Shown here one piece after another: positions 23,028 to 37,200 of a stretch of 64,000 bases of DNA. How positions within the stretch are numbered: the stretch's first letter is position 1; every line of letters starts with the position of its first letter. The DNA comes from Lycium barbarum (lineage: Eukaryota; Streptophyta; Magnoliopsida; Solanales; Solanaceae): NCBI RefSeq assembly GCF_019175385.1, contig NC_083346.1, forward strand, positions 62,773,821-62,837,820, in the 5' to 3' direction. A program made the position numbers and the translations under genes. Under the pieces are notes generated by a model. That model searched no databases and was not told where the DNA came from. It saw only the letters and a program-made list of their open reading frames with translations.

Positions 23028-24434
23028 TTATAGAAAAGATGCCGAAAGTGTACCTGCGGCAGCATCAGTGGAAGGTCCAGGATCTTGCCGTCCTGTCAAT
23101 GCATATATATGGTGTGGAGGGCCGGATGAACTGGGTGTCCCTCCTCTGCCTCGGCCACGGCCTGCTGGAGCCTGGGAGGCCTGTCCTGGAGGGCGCACGG
23201 ACGGTAAGGAACTCACTGCTGACCCGGCGGGCTGAGCTCTGCTTCTCTCATTCCTTAGCGGACAATCTCGCATCAAATGGTCAGTCTGTCCGCAAGCATA
23301 GCACGCACCTGTATCCCGGTAACACTGTCCCGAGTGTGGCCTGCCACACCGGGTACACCGTGGCGGGGGTGGCATCATCCTGCTGGATTCAGCTCTATAC
23401 TGGGACCCCAAAGCTCTAGTGTCCTGACCTGCTCCCGAATAAGTAGAACGGTCAAATCCCCTATCCGTAAATCGAGGCGGTGCACTGGCCGCCGGTTGTT
23501 CTGAATGCCTGAATTGCTCTTGTGCCTGTCCCCCTCTGTACTCGCTTCTAGTCCTGGAAAACCTGCCCCTTTTTCTGGAACCCCTATCTGGGTAACGCTC
23601 CTCTCGCCGTGGCTGATATTGTTCCTCCAGATTTTGGGTGTGGGCCTAGATTCGAGTAATAGTCATCCCGTCCTGGAGTGAAGCTGTCAAACATTCCTTA
23701 ACCAAATGTGGCCCTAGCCCACTCACAAATCGGTGTACATGATCTCACCTATCCGCTATCATGGCTGGGGCATACCTGGCTAACGAATTAAAACGGAGGC
23801 TGTATTCTCGAACGCTCATATTTCCCTGTCTCAGGTTCAAGAACATATCGACTCGAGCCCGTCGAACCTCTGGCGGTAGGAAATGTCGTAGGAACGCCTC
23901 AGTGAACTCCTGCCAAACCGGAGGGGGTGCATTTGCTCCCCTCGATGATATCCAGCTACTGTACCACAGAACTGCCACATCCCGCAGCCTGTATGAAGCA
24001 AACTCTACGGACTCCGTATCTGAAGCATGTATAATCCTCAGAGTCCTCACCATCTCATCTATAAAGTTCTGCGGGTCCTCCTCTGGCTTTGATCCATAAA
24101 ACTCTGGCGGCTTCAGGGTAATAAAGTCACGGGCCCTTGCGCTTACCGCCCTATCTCCTAGGTCTACATCTTGTCGCTGAGCCTGTGCGGCGACTAACTG
24201 GGTCAATAACTGGATGGCCTCTGCCATCTGCTGGCCCGGAGCTGCTGGCGGTGGAACTGGAGGTGCGGGGGCTGGGGCTGGAACTCTTTCCTGCTCTGCT
24301 GATATAGGGGAAGCAGGAGGAGTCTGAGGGGGAGCTTCGTTATGGGATTCTCCTTCTTCTAGCTCCTGTTCAACTCTCCTTCCAGCCACCGTCTCGCCCT
24401 TCTGGGCCGCCCTAGCTTTCTTCTTCGGCGGCAT
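23028..24434 (-). pseudogene. Gag of element A with two nonsense codons
   Basis: Minus-strand gag from ATG 24434 (MPPKKKARAAQKGE) in one uninterrupted register of about 468 codons. It has a Pro-rich N-terminal linker, the capsid motif 'PPEFYGSKPEEDPQNFIDEM', 'REYSLRFNSLARYAPAM', and a CX2CX4HX4C zinc knuckle (CYACGQTDHLMRDC, near 23300). There are two stops, TGA at 23745-23747 and TAG at 23646-23648, each one transition from CGA and CAG. The frame ends a few codons before where a protease active site would be, at a junction with noncoding DNA near 23040. It is diverged from B and D gag, so it is a separate lineage. Confidence 0.88.
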
Positions 24435-24624
24435 TACTGAAACCATAACTCAGGATTAGGAAAAGAATATGGAAACCTAGTAGCATAGCTCTATCGCACG
24501 ATCTTGAGTACAAAGAAGGTCATATTTCCTAAATGTCCTGTAGCCTCCTGTTTATTGATGTGGCGCGCAACACACCATATACAAGACTCTACTACACACG
24601 GCTCGTAGACAAACTCCTAGGACC

Positions 24625-24641
24625 GAACTGCTCTGATACCA
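24625..24641 (-). other. Primer binding site (tRNA-iMet), element A
   Basis: The minus strand reads TGGTATCAGAGCAGTTC, intact, four bases inside the 5' LTR end at 24646. Confidence 0.9.
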
Positions 24642-24645
24642 CTTC

Positions 24646-27600
24646 TGTCACGACCCGACTTAGGGGCCGTGACGAGTACCCGATACTTGTACCGAGCACC
24701 CCTTACTTATCATCTTACCTGTACCTGTTAGCAAGCCGTATGAATAGTGCCATATTTTTTTTTTCTTTTTTGAACTGAGCATTAACATTAGCAGCGTCAT
24801 TATGAACATAGACTAGTAAGCTTCGCTATTACTTCATATAGTAGCATTAAGATGCCAAATTACCACATATCTAACTATACATAACTGACGGTGCATATCT
24901 GTCTACGAGCCTCTAGACATAGTACACTTATACATAGAAAGGGCCGAGTACTGTCGTGCCCGAAAATACATAAACAAAATAGTACCACTGGAGTGAGGCT
25001 CCGGAACAACTGGAGCGCTGTAGAGTATCGCTGGTAGAACTCCTAAGGATCAAGTCCACCTGTCTGCTGACCTGCGCGGCATGAACGCAGCGTCCACAAG
25101 AAGGGACGTCAGTACGAATAGTGTACCGAGTATGTAAGGCATGGAAAATGAGACAAGTAATAACATAGTGTATAATTAATAATGTCAAGGAGTCATAGAA
25201 AATAGAACTTATATCATATCATGTATTATCATATCGTATCGTATTGTATCGTATCATAACATGTCAGGCTATAGTACCTCATATCATAGTACATCGTATC
25301 ATAGTATAGCATGTTATAGCGTGTCGTGTCATAGCATAGCGTGTCATAGCATGTCTTACCATAGCATAGCATGTCATAGCGTATCATAGCATAGCATAAC
25401 TTGTCATATCATGTCCTGTCGTGGCAGATCATAGCATATCATGTCATAGTATAGCTTACCGCAGCATATCTTATCATAGCATGTCTGGTCATGACATGGT
25501 AGGTCACATCGTAGCGCCGAACAATGCCGGCTCACCCACATAGCGCCGATATACACCGGCTCACCCATATATACCGCGTCCGGGCACCCCGCGTCCGGGA
25601 TGATAAGCCAGCTGATCAGGTGGCAGTGAAACATATTTCCCTTCCCATTTCCCCCATGTATCCTTTCCCCCCCCCCCCCCCCCCCCCCAACCCAGGTTCA
25701 TATACATAGCTTGCATACATATACATGTCTTATATACATTTACTTATCTTATATACATATGTATCTTTTATATACTTATACATATCTTATATACATATAC
25801 ATGCTTTATATATATATATATACATGTCTTATATACATAGACATGTTTTCTATATGTATATATCCTATAAGCACACAAGGGAGCCCAAGGAAAAATCATA
25901 TAGCCATCGAAGCGGCGTAAGGCCGATGACCTCCGATTACATTATGGAATACTCGTGATCGCTCTTGTCTCACCTCGAAGGGACGAATATTTTAAGGTGA
26001 GATGGTCAACGGAGAATAGTATTAAAGTAAACGTAGAATGAAATTGTGGGCATCATAGGTGACAGTTCATAAACTTTGAAATCTTTAGAAAATAAAGTCA
26101 CAGCTAGGAAATATAAACAAGATTCAAAAATTAATTTATCATTTTCATATTTACATAAGATACTTAGCTTAGTTATCTTGGTCATAGAGTCGTTCCGGTA
26201 GTGCGTATCATAGGCATATCCTCTTATCTAACGTCATTGTTATCATTACCGTCATGGAAGGGTCCTCGTTGGAGGAGTCATAGTACTTATCATTTGGTAA
26301 CGAAATCAGGATCAAAAGTTCCCTTTGGATTCACTTCTAATAAGTCAAGCAACACTGTAAGGAAAAGTCCGAGAGTAGCGGGCCCACCTCGGGCCGGATG
26401 GAGTGGCGTATGTTATTTACATATATTACGTGTCATGTCATTACTTGTGAGGGTTCTAGGGTAATCGGGTCCCACTCGTGCAAGTTCTAAGGGTTTAAGA
26501 GGTCTTTCCATCATTTGCACACTTTCTAGTTCAATTCTATTGAACAAAAAGTGGAAAACTTTAGGTGCGGATTCCGGGGACTAGGGTTGTCCCCGAGGCT
26601 CGTACCCGACTTATTACAGTTAAGACATGCCATATAAAGAAGAGTGAAGCTTTACATACCTCTTTCCACTCCTTTTGCTATTCCAAATTCATGTCGCAAT
26701 CTCGTCAAAATCTGCAAATTGGTCATGTTTACCAAAACTCCTATTAGGATTCTTAGAGTTAGAATCTTAAGGAAACACTTGGCTACCGAAATTTCGGCAG
26801 CACTTCCCCTATAAATACTCCATCCCACCAAGTTCAACTTGGCTAATTTCAATCAACAACAACCCGGGAATTCAAACCCGGCCAAATTATCAACCACAAC
26901 TCCAATAACAACAACACTAACAACTTTTACATTCAATCAACTTACTACTCCTTCTAAAAACTTTCTAACTTTAATGAAAACAATAGCAACCTCATAATCT
27001 ATATTCCAACAACATCATACTAGCCACATTACCTTCCACGCATGCAAGAACATTACATTCCATTCATATAACTTCTAAAACAAGTCTCCACTACTACAAG
27101 TTCACTAAGGTCCTTAGACATTCATTAGCAACATAGAGTCCACAACATAACAACAAGCAAAATATTAAATAAAATTGACTTATTCTCTTCCATCTTTCAC
27201 CATAACCACACGACCAACACCAACATACACACTACCACCTCTCAAAATTCATTCAACTTCCATTATCAATATAGTATTTACAACAACAACAACCAAACAC
27301 TAAACAAAATAATTGAAACAAGATTCCTACACATATATATATACACGGCCACATACCAATTTCCTCTACTTCATGAATTTCATCCATTTTATCATACTAC
27401 AACACATATAAACCATGTATAACACATAAAACAAGACTAGAATTTACCTTTCTTCTTCAACTTCTCACTTGACTACAACTTGGCAACTTGTATGATTTTG
27501 GATTTTTTTTTGCTCCAACAACAACTCCACCTTGTTAAGCACCCTTTACTTGGTAGGGATTGATTTTTGAAGAATTTTTATCAATTTTTCTCATGGACTT

Positions 27601-28189
27601 TCTCTATGGCCGAAATGGCCCTTCCAATTTTCTCCTTCTTTCTTTTCTTCTTCTTTCTTGAAAACTCTAGAGAGTTCAATGGATAAGATGACTACTAAGT
27701 CATCTTTTATTTTAAAATAAGCCCCCACATGGGCCTAACCCATACCATGGCCGGTTGGGCCTCACAAACTTGGGCCTTATTATTATTATCTTTTTTGGGC
27801 CAACTCGGTTTGGTCCCGAGTTGGGCCTAGCCCACTGACCTTTCTACCTTAAAACGTTCATATCTCCTTGTACCGACGTCACCTGGGGACCCACGAACTA
27901 TGGTTGGAAAGTTAATTCAATTATCTACAACTTCTATTTCTTGGTACTTTTCCAAATTCCAAACTTATAATACCGTTTTTGCCCCTTGAAGTCAGATCGC
28001 CCGAAAACGTTTTCTTAAAAATATTCGTTTGGAGGACTTCCACTTTGATTTGGCCCAAGGGTCCTTCTTGAGTTGTGTTTAACTTCTCATATGTGATTCA
28101 TATGAATTTTCAGATTTCCTAAAAAAAATCTCGATGTGTGGGCCTCACCTCAGCAATTAATCTGACGTTCAAAAATACGGGATATAACA
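24646..28189 (-). mobile_element. 5' LTR of element A
   Basis: 3544 bp, ~99 percent like the partner LTR. Part of the length difference is in homopolymers (22 C at 25667-25688 against 17). Shared core about 25077-25142; palindrome CCGAAATTTCGG at 26786-26797. The right end is followed by TSD ggtca. Confidence 0.9.
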
Positions 28190-28984
28190 GGTCACCCATC
28201 CTAAAATTTCTCCCACCTTAGCACGCTTAACCTCGAAACTTTGATGAAATCCGGTGCCTTAATGCTGATATAATCGCGTCCGCTTCCTCACATGACCTTT
28301 GTTACATGATCTGGAGCGAGTCGAGGTCTTACAGATTCCGAGACATTTTCGTAACACGTCCTTCCCTTTACAATTACTATTTTGCCCTTTTCAATTCCCA
28401 GTGTTCATTTCCCACCTGTGTGTATGACTACTTCCTGTCCTGGGTTTCCCGATTCTCGATGGTAATGATCGCACCTTCATTGCCATGCCAAATCCATAAC
28501 CTTTCTGGAACAACGCATCTCACTTACTGCCTATTTACAGTATTTCCTTTCCACGCTTCTTTCTGGTAAATGTATCCGTTCTGGCAGTACCTCCTTTACC
28601 ATTTCTACTATTCAAGATCTGTTCGCAGCAAATATCGACAATACTCCACAGAACATACGGCTATATGACATATTCCAGCCATCCAGAACATCCAGTTCCA
28701 AGTAACAGAACAAATATCCAGATTTACCTCTGTGACTTGCCATATCGTCACTCGCCTTCTTCCGTCGCTACTAGACGTCTGCGGAAATCAACGATTAGTA
28801 TAAGGAATCTTATTTCCTATGACTTGGCTCTATCGCACGATCTAAGACAGAAAGAAGGTCAACAATCCCTAGATGCCCCGCAGCCTCCTGTTTATAAATG
28901 TGGCCGGCTTCACACCCATAAACAGGACTCTACTGGACACGACTTTGCAGACAACCCCTAGGACGACCTGCTCTGATACCACTT
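28190..28984 (-). mobile_element. Extra internal copy of element C, 5' part
   Basis: Nearly identical to 33488-34282, including a primer binding site (28970-28981) next to the LTR at 28985. With 18677-18758 it shows that C is a tandem: LTR, internal, LTR, partial internal. There are no coding motifs in any frame. Confidence 0.85.
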
Positions 28985-31900
28985 TGTCACACCCCGACTT
29001 TACTAGGGTGTGATGGGCACCCGACCCTTACTTAGAGCCGAGCGAACCCACTGACTTTTATTACATACATAATCCTTTGGACTTTTTAAATCAAATAAAG
29101 ATGAAATACATAATGAAGCTTTCCGAAATGTTCTTTTTGTTGCTTTCAAATCGAATAAAATCTGTAACCCTGTAGAACTTATATCATAATACAAACTGAC
29201 ACATCGGCTGATGGAGCCGCTGACAGACTGACTCCCAATACCCACGACTCTGTCTGCAAAGTCTCTAACTTCGAACAAAACGTCATAGCATATGTACTCT
29301 GACTCTGCAACACTCCAAGACAAGTGGAGTCTACCAACTCCGCTGGAACATCTTCTATACTAGCTTCCACTCATCTGGGTGTACCTGCGCGGCATGAAAC
29401 ACAGCCCCCGAAGAAAAAGGGGTCAGTACGAGCAATGTACTGAGTATGTAAGGCATGTTTAGTAACACAGTAATGAATATAAATATGAATAATAGCAGAA
29501 TGGAAATATAGAGCATATCATGAAGTAAAAGAGTAACCTGTACATCTGAGTGCCGCTTAGGCGGATACCCTGCATGCTTAGTGCTGCGGAACGTGCAGCC
29601 CGATCCATATATATACATATATTGCTGCGGAACGTGCAGCCCGATCCATTTGAAAACATTTCTTTTTCATATATATATATATAGAAAATAATACATATCA
29701 TATTGCCGAGGCGTCGGCTCCGATCCATTTAGCCACATATCCCGCGTCCGGGCATCCCGCGTCCGGGATGGTATCATGTCATGTAACACCAACTGATCAG
29801 GTGGCTACGCGTATATAACGCTCTGGCCCTTTTACCCATCTTCCCCAAATTCATAAATACATATATCATATAGCAGCATACAGGAGAGCCCAAAGAAAGT
29901 CATGTATCCATCGGAGTGACGTAAGGTCGGTAACCCCCGATTATATTATGGAATAGTCATGATCGTCATGTCTCACCTTGAAGGGACTAGTATTATAAGG
30001 CGAGACTATCAATAAAGAATAGCATTAAGAGAAAACATATAGTAAGATCATGAACCTCATAAGGCGTAAATTCATTTACTTTTAAATCTTTAGAAGGTAG
30101 AGTCATAATCAAGGAATAAAATCGAGGATCAAGAACTAACTCAATATTCTCATATTCATATTGAATCCATAACTTAAGACTTTCAAATATGGAACCATTC
30201 TCATCATGATCATCATAGACATGTTCTCATCTTTGACAACATCATTTTCATTACAAAAACATGTCCATCGTTATGGTCATAAAAGCTTACAAAATCATAA
30301 ACCTTGGTTTTGGAAAAGTATAGACATTTTGGAAGACATTTACGGGTTATGAGGAAGAGGACCATGTCTTAGAATCATAAACATCTAACTTTTGAAAACA
30401 AGGTAAATATGGAAACACCTATAAAATCATAACATCGGGATCATGCCTTTGAAAGAAAGGGACGAGCCTTAACATACCTGTTCCGCGTCCTATTAGCTAC
30501 GCTTAATTGTCCAAGCTTGCTACCGCTAGTCTACATTCAAGAAGATTGACACAATCATTAGATTCATCACCATATACTTGTCTTAATCCTTCAAATGAAT
30601 TCATTTATAATTCTGTCGAAATTTCGGCAGCATCTCCCCTGTAAATACACCATCCCCGAGAATCTAACTCGGCTAAATCATCAACAACAAACCCGAGAAT
30701 GGAACTCGGCCACATTATCAACAACAATACCAACAATTATGTCTCCAACTTCAACAATTGTTTCAAAATACATTTTAACATGATTCAAGAACACTTTAAA
30801 CAACTCCCACAATATTCAAACAACCCAATTATCATACTACTTCACCCGAAACCTTCCAAATTCAACAAGAACAATAACAACATATTTTCTTCTTTCAAAT
30901 TCAATTACAACAACCTAACTTACAATCTCCCAAACAAATATCTCACTTCCAAGTTCATGCATTATATTTATAACCTACACATTATCAATATCATTCTTAC
31001 AAATATAAGAACCCATAACAAAGTCACACTAAACTACTTCCATGATCCACAAACAATCACAACTTCATTTCTAACCATTAAATCCTCAATTTACATCATA
31101 GAGTCCACAACTACAACAATCAAAATACTAAATAAAAATTAACTCATCATCTCTACACAACACTATGTCATTCGGCCACCACCCATATTCATATATTTCA
31201 TGAATTTCATCCATTTCTACATACAACAACATTCACAATCATCTATAACATATAAAAGAAGATTGATTCTTACATTTTCTCCTTAACTCCCCACTTAGCT
31301 ATGATTTGTAACTTGCAAGAATACATGTTCCTCTTGCTCCAACAATGATCTCATGTTATAGAGGACCTTCCAATTGGTTGGAATACCACAAGAAAATAAT
31401 ATTTGGATCAACTTTTCCCCATGGCCATGTTCGGCCACCATGGTCGAATACACTTCTATTATTTTTTTTTTCTTTCTTTCTTGTTTCTTCAATTGGATTG
31501 ATGAGTAATTTATCATCTCTCATATATATATAGTCCTTATGAGCATGTGAGGGGCACATGCCCTCTTCTCCTTTTTTTTTCTAGAAATTTCTTCCTTTTT
31601 CTTGAATTTTCTAAAATAAGCAAAGATGACTATTAGTCTTATTATATAAGCTTGGTCTATATATTCATCACATGGCCATAAAAGAGTGGGTCCCACACAT
31701 ACATATATATGTATGATTAATCCTCATTAAATAAAATTGTGGACATATACTTATGCCACACGGCCAACAGGGCAATTTCAAGAATTTTCTTGAACATTTA
31801 GTGAAATTCTCATTTTTCCCCTATCTTCCACAATATTACCATGGACCATTTTGCGAATTTTCCTTTTTGCCCTTAACCTTTCTCAATATTTCCATACAAT

Positions 31901-32022
31901 AATATTCATAAATAATATTCATAACCAACTTGTTCATTAAAATACTTTGGAAGATGGTCATTCCCTTAACTTCACCACGACTACCTTGAAATTTCCGAAC
32001 GTACAAAATACGGGATATAACA
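28985..32022 (-). mobile_element. Shared middle LTR of the element C tandem
   Basis: 3038 bp from TGTCACACCCCGAC to the terminus ATAACA. It acts as 3' LTR of the 32023-34282 internal region and as 5' LTR of the truncated copy to its left. Features: core with GGGGTCAGTACG in place of GACGTC (29390-29460), two 27-bp direct repeats (29582-29608, 29623-29649), hairpin 29972-30004. The 147-codon Asn-rich frame at 30699-31142 is on the strand opposite to element transcription and is not supported as a gene. Confidence 0.88.
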
Positions 32023-34282
32023 TCTTCCCCCCCTTTAGAACATTCGTCCTCGAATGTTCAACTGATCTTATGGGGTGTCATAATGCTTTGGGAGGGTCCC
32101 TTTTATAGTCGTTCTTCTCTTTATGCCCCATTCCTTATCCTTTACCTTATTCTCCTTATACTCGAACTCCTAGATCTTTACACGAGTCCTCATTCCTTGT
32201 CATGGGTTTCTTAATCCACTGCGCCATCTCATTATCCAGGTCATTTCTTCACAAGTATAGTTGTCTCTGATTTTCTTGTATTGGCGCTCGTTTCATCCAT
32301 CGTTATTTCTTACTGGCTCTTCGGTGTGGATCCCCTACAAACATGGTTGAGTATCGCTTCACGTCGATGATACAATTCCATAGTGTATATTCTCATGCTC
32401 CGTACAATCAATGGTCCATGAACTATTCTCTAGTGTCCGATGAACTATTTTGTTTCATTCATAGGCACTGCGTTCTTTCTTTCTTCCAAAAATTCTCAGA
32501 CTACCAATTATTGATACCTTCGTTATAAGAGTCGTCGTTCGAAACATTATTTACTTACTTCTGGTGTACCGACATGTTTTAAACCTCGACCCTGAGCTAA
32601 CAGGTTTCCTTTTCTGGTGCCCGAAAATACTGTGATTCCTTTTTGGCCTAATATAGTATGGTCTCCCCCCCCCCCCCCCTTTAAGGGGCTCCTTATATGC
32701 CAACAGTCCTTCTATGAAGTCTTCGTTTATACCTTATTCCACACCTTAACATCACCACAAGGCCTAAGCATTCTTTCTCTTACTTCACATTCCCCTATCC
32801 TGGTCACATACCTTTAGCCCCACTTATCGAAATCGGTTCTCGAAACTCACACACTCCTCTCACTGTTTCTTTTTACCACACTCTATCTCTTTTCACATGT
32901 CTACCTCGAGGTCTTACCCAAATAGTCTCATGCTTTGCCGGTAGTTTCTCTCGGGAGATTCACTTACTGAGGTTTCTTACCTTTTACCTTCTTCCAACAC
33001 TTTGTTCTCTTTGTTTTCCATCTACTCACTCTCTTTCTTTTCCCAATATCGTTATACTAGAATTTCCAAGCTTAACCTATAGTAAAAATAATAGCAGTTT
33101 ACCTGGTAACACTTGTACCATTTATTTTTTGACGTCCCTCGAACTTCGGTACCTTTGCGTGATCAATGCCTCCCTTACCGTAGCACCGGTTGCTGGAACT
33201 CACATGTCCACCGACACCATTACATGTGGGATGTTGTATGCATTCATATATACATATATAGTTATTATCAACAAGCCCACAAAATATCTCCAAACGCTAT
33301 TCAAGCCTATCCTAATTCCAAAGCTGTGATGCACTTTCTGTCTCTTCACCAGTCTAATCTACCCCGTCTTACGCGACCTCTTAAGGTTTCCAGCCATTCC
33401 GTACACTCTAATTTCCCTTAGGCTACTCTAGCTTCTCATTTGCCTCTCATGTCTCACTTTATAAGACTCTTAGTTCACTTCCCAGGGGGTCACCCATCCT
33501 AAAATTTCTCCCACCTTAGCACGCTTAACCTCGAAACTTTGATGAAATCCGGTGCCTTAATGTTGATATAATCGCGTCCACTTCCTCACATGACCTTTGT
33601 TACATGATCTGGAGCGAGTCGAGGTCTTACAGATTCCGAGACATTTTCGTAACACGTCCTTCCCTTTACAATTACTATTTTGCCCTTTTCAATTCCCAGT
33701 GTTCACTTCCCACCTGTGTGTATGACTACTTCCTGTCCTGGGCTTCCCGATTCTCGATGGTAGTGATCGCACCTTCATCGCCATGCCAAATCCATAACCT
33801 TTCTGGAACAACGCATCTCACTTACTGCCTATTTACAGTATTTCCTTTCCACGCTTCTTTCTGGTAAATGTATCCGTTCTGGCAGTATCTCCTTTACCAT
33901 TTCTACTATTCAAGATCTGTTCGCAACAAATATCGACAATACTCCACAGAACATACGGCTATATGACATATTCCAGCCATCCAGAACATCCAGTTCCAAG
34001 TAACAGAACAAATATCCAGATTTACCTCTGTGACTTGCCATATCGTCACTCGCCTTCTTCCGTCGCTACTAGACGTCTGCGGAAATCAACGATTAGTATA
34101 AGGAATCTTATTTCCTATGACTTGGCTCTATCGCACGATCTAAGACAGAAAGAAGGTCAACAATCCCTAGATGCCCCGCAGCCTCCTGTTTATAAATGTG
34201 GCCGGCTTCAAACCCATAAACAGGACTCTACTGGACACGACTTTGCAGACAACCCCTAGGACGACCTGCTCTGATACCACTT
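32023..34282 (-). mobile_element. Element C internal region, coding-free
   Basis: 2260 bp with the polypurine tract at 32023-32036, palindrome at 32038-32059 (GAACATTCG/CGAATGTTC), and at the other end the leader blocks 'ctatcgcacgatct' and the PBS (34268-34279, complement of GCTCTGATACCA). No frame shows gag, protease, RT or integrase motifs; the longest frames are under 105 codons. This is the layout of a large retrotransposon derivative (LARD) that keeps only cis-acting sequences. Confidence 0.8.
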
Positions 34283-37200
34283 TGTCACACCCCGACTTTA
34301 CTAGGGTGTGATGGGCACCCGACCCTTACTTAGAGCCGAGCGAACCCACTGACTTTTATTACATACATAATCCTTTGGACTTTTTAAATCAAATAAAGAT
34401 GAAATACATAATAAAGCTTTCCGAAATGTTCTTTTTGTTGCTTTCAAATCGAATAAAATCTGTAACCCTGTAGAACTTATATCATAATACAAACTGACAC
34501 ATCGGCTGATGGAGCCGCTGACAGACTGACTCCCAATACCCACGACTCTGTCTGCAAAGTCTCTAACTTCGAACAAAACGTCATAGCACATGTACTCTGA
34601 CTCAGCAACACTCCAAGACAAGTGGAGTCTACCAACTCCGCTGGAACATCTTCTATACTAGCTTCCACTCATCTGGGTGTACCTGCGCGGCATGAAACAC
34701 AGCCCCCGAAGAAAAAGGGGTCAGTACGAGCAATGTACTGAGTATGTAAGGCATGTTTAGTAACACAGTAATGAATATAAATATGAATAATAGCAGAATG
34801 GAAATATAGAGCATATCATGAAGTAAAAGAGTAACATGTACATCTGAGTGCCGCATAGGCGGATACCCTGCATGCTAAGTGCTGCGGAACGTGCAGCCCG
34901 ATCCATATATATACATATATTGCTGCGGAACGTGCAGCCCGATCCATTTGAAAACATTTCTTTTTCTTATATATATATAGAAAATAATACATATCATATT
35001 GCCGAGGCGTCGGCTCCGATCCATTTAGCCACATATCCCGCGTCCGGGCATCCCGCGTCAGGGATGGTATCATGTCATGCAACACCAACTGATCAGGTGG
35101 CTACGCGTATATAACGCTCTGGCCCTTTTTCCCATCTTCCCCAAATACATATATACATATATCATATAGCAGCATGCAGGAGAGCCCAAAGAAAGTCATG
35201 TATCCATCGGAGTGACGTAAGGTCGGTAACCCCCGATTATATTATGGAATAGTCATGATCGTCATGTCTCACCATGAAGGGACTAGTATTATAAGGCGAG
35301 ACTATCAATAAAGAATAGCATTAAGTGAAAACATATAGTAAGATCATGAACCTCATAAGGCGTAAATTCATTTACTTTTAAATCTTTAGAAGGTAGAGTC
35401 ATAATCAAGGAATAAAATCGAGGATCAAGAACTAACTCAATATTCTCATATTCATATTGAATCCATAACTTAAGACTTTCAAATATGGAACCATTCTCAT
35501 CATGATCATCATAGACATGTTCTCATCTTTGACAACATCGTTTTCATTACAAAAACATGTCCATCGTTATGGTCATAAAAGCTTACAAAATCATAAACCT
35601 TGGTTTTGGAAAAGTATAGACATTTTGGAAGACATTTACGGGTTATGAGGAAGAGGATCATGCCATAGAATCATAAACATCTAACTTTTGAAAACAAGGT
35701 AAATATGGAAACACCTATAAAATCATAACATCGGGATCATGCCTTTGAAAGAAAGGGACGAGCCTTAACATACCTGTTCCGCGTCCTATTAGCTACGCTT
35801 AATTGTCCAAGCTTGCTACCGCTAGTCTACATTCAAGAAGATTGACGCAATCATTAGATTCATCACCATATACTTGTCTTAATCCTTCAAATGAATTCAT
35901 TTATAATTCTGTCGAAATTTCGGCAGCATCTCCCCTGTAAATACACCATCCCCGAGAATCTAACTCGGCTAAATCATCAACAACAAACCCGAGAATGGAA
36001 CTCGACCACATTATCAACAACAATACCAACAATTATGTCTCCAACTTCAACAATTGTTTCAAAATACATTTTAACATGATTCAAGAACACTTTAAACAAC
36101 TCCCACAATATTCAAATAACCCAATTATCATACTACTTCACCCGAAACCTTCCAAATTCAACAAGAACAATAACAACATATTTTCTTCTTTCAAATTCAA
36201 TTACAACAACCTAACTTACAATCTCCCAAACAAATATCTCACTTCCAAGTTCATGCATTATATTTATAACCTACACATTATCAATATCATTCTTACAAAT
36301 ATAAGAACCCATAACAAAGTCACACTAAACTTCTTCCTTGATCCACAAACAATCACAACTTCATTTCTAACCATTAAATCCTCATTTTACATCATAGAGT
36401 CCACAACTACAACAATCAAAATACTAAATAAAAATTAACTCATCATCTCTACAAAACACTATGCCATTCGGCCACCACCCATATTCATATATTTCATGAA
36501 TTTCTTCCATTTCTACATACAACAACATTCACAATCATCTATAACATATAAAAGAAGATTGATTCTTACCTTTTCTCCTTAACTCCCCACTTAGCTATGA
36601 TTTGTAACTTGCAAGAATACATGTTCCTCTTGCTCCAACAATGATCTCATGTTAAAGAGGACCTTCCAATTGCTTGGAATACCACAAGAAAATAATTTTT
36701 GGATCAACTTTTCCCCATGGCCATGTTCGGCCACCATGGTCGAATACACTTCTATTATTTTTTTTTCTTTCTTTCTTGTTTCTTCAATTGGATTGATGAG
36801 TAATTTATCATCTCTCATATATATATAGTCCTTATGAGCATGTGAGGGGCACATGCCCTCTTCTCCTTTTTTTTCTAGAAATTTCTTCCTTTTTCTTGAA
36901 TTTTCTAAAATAAGCAAAGATGACTATTAGTCTTATTATATAAGCTTGGTCTATATATTCATCACATGGCCATAAAAGAGTGGGTCCCACACATACATAT
37001 ATATGTATGATTAATCCTCATTAAATAAAATTGTGGACATATACTTATGCCACACGGCCAACAGGGCAATTTCAAGAATTTTCTTGAACATTTAGTGAAA
37101 TTCCCATTTTTCCCCTATCTTCCACAATATTACCATGGACCATTTTGCGAATTTTCCTTTTTGCCCTTAACCTTTCTCAATATTTCCATACAATAATATT

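Larger units (their letters stand above)
18759..28189 (-). mobile_element. Element A: complete LTR retrotransposon with gag only
   Basis: A 9.43-kb minus-strand element with near-identical LTRs (18759-22295 and 24646-28189), flanked by TSD ggtca (18754-18758 and 28190-28194). The empty site is visible intact at 33485-33500. The internal region is only 2350 bp: primer binding site, gag with zinc knuckle, noncoding sequence, polypurine tract. Protease, RT, RNase H and integrase are absent, so it cannot move itself. In layout it resembles TR-GAG elements. By eye the LTRs differ at roughly forty positions, about 1 percent, so the insertion is recent. Confidence 0.9.

Noticed and set aside
28306..28961. 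Frames of 87 and 98 codons repeated at 33604-34259
   Set aside because: They are on the strand opposite to element C, are duplicated with the internal region, and match no retroelement domain. I kept the region as noncoding, though a lineage-specific protein cannot be ruled out.
30699..31142. 147-codon Asn-rich open frame, also present at 35995-36438
   Set aside because: It lies inside the element C LTR on the strand opposite to element transcription, has simple AT-rich codon composition and no recognisable motif, and is duplicated only because the LTR is. The more diverged solo LTR at 58335-61388 does not keep it.
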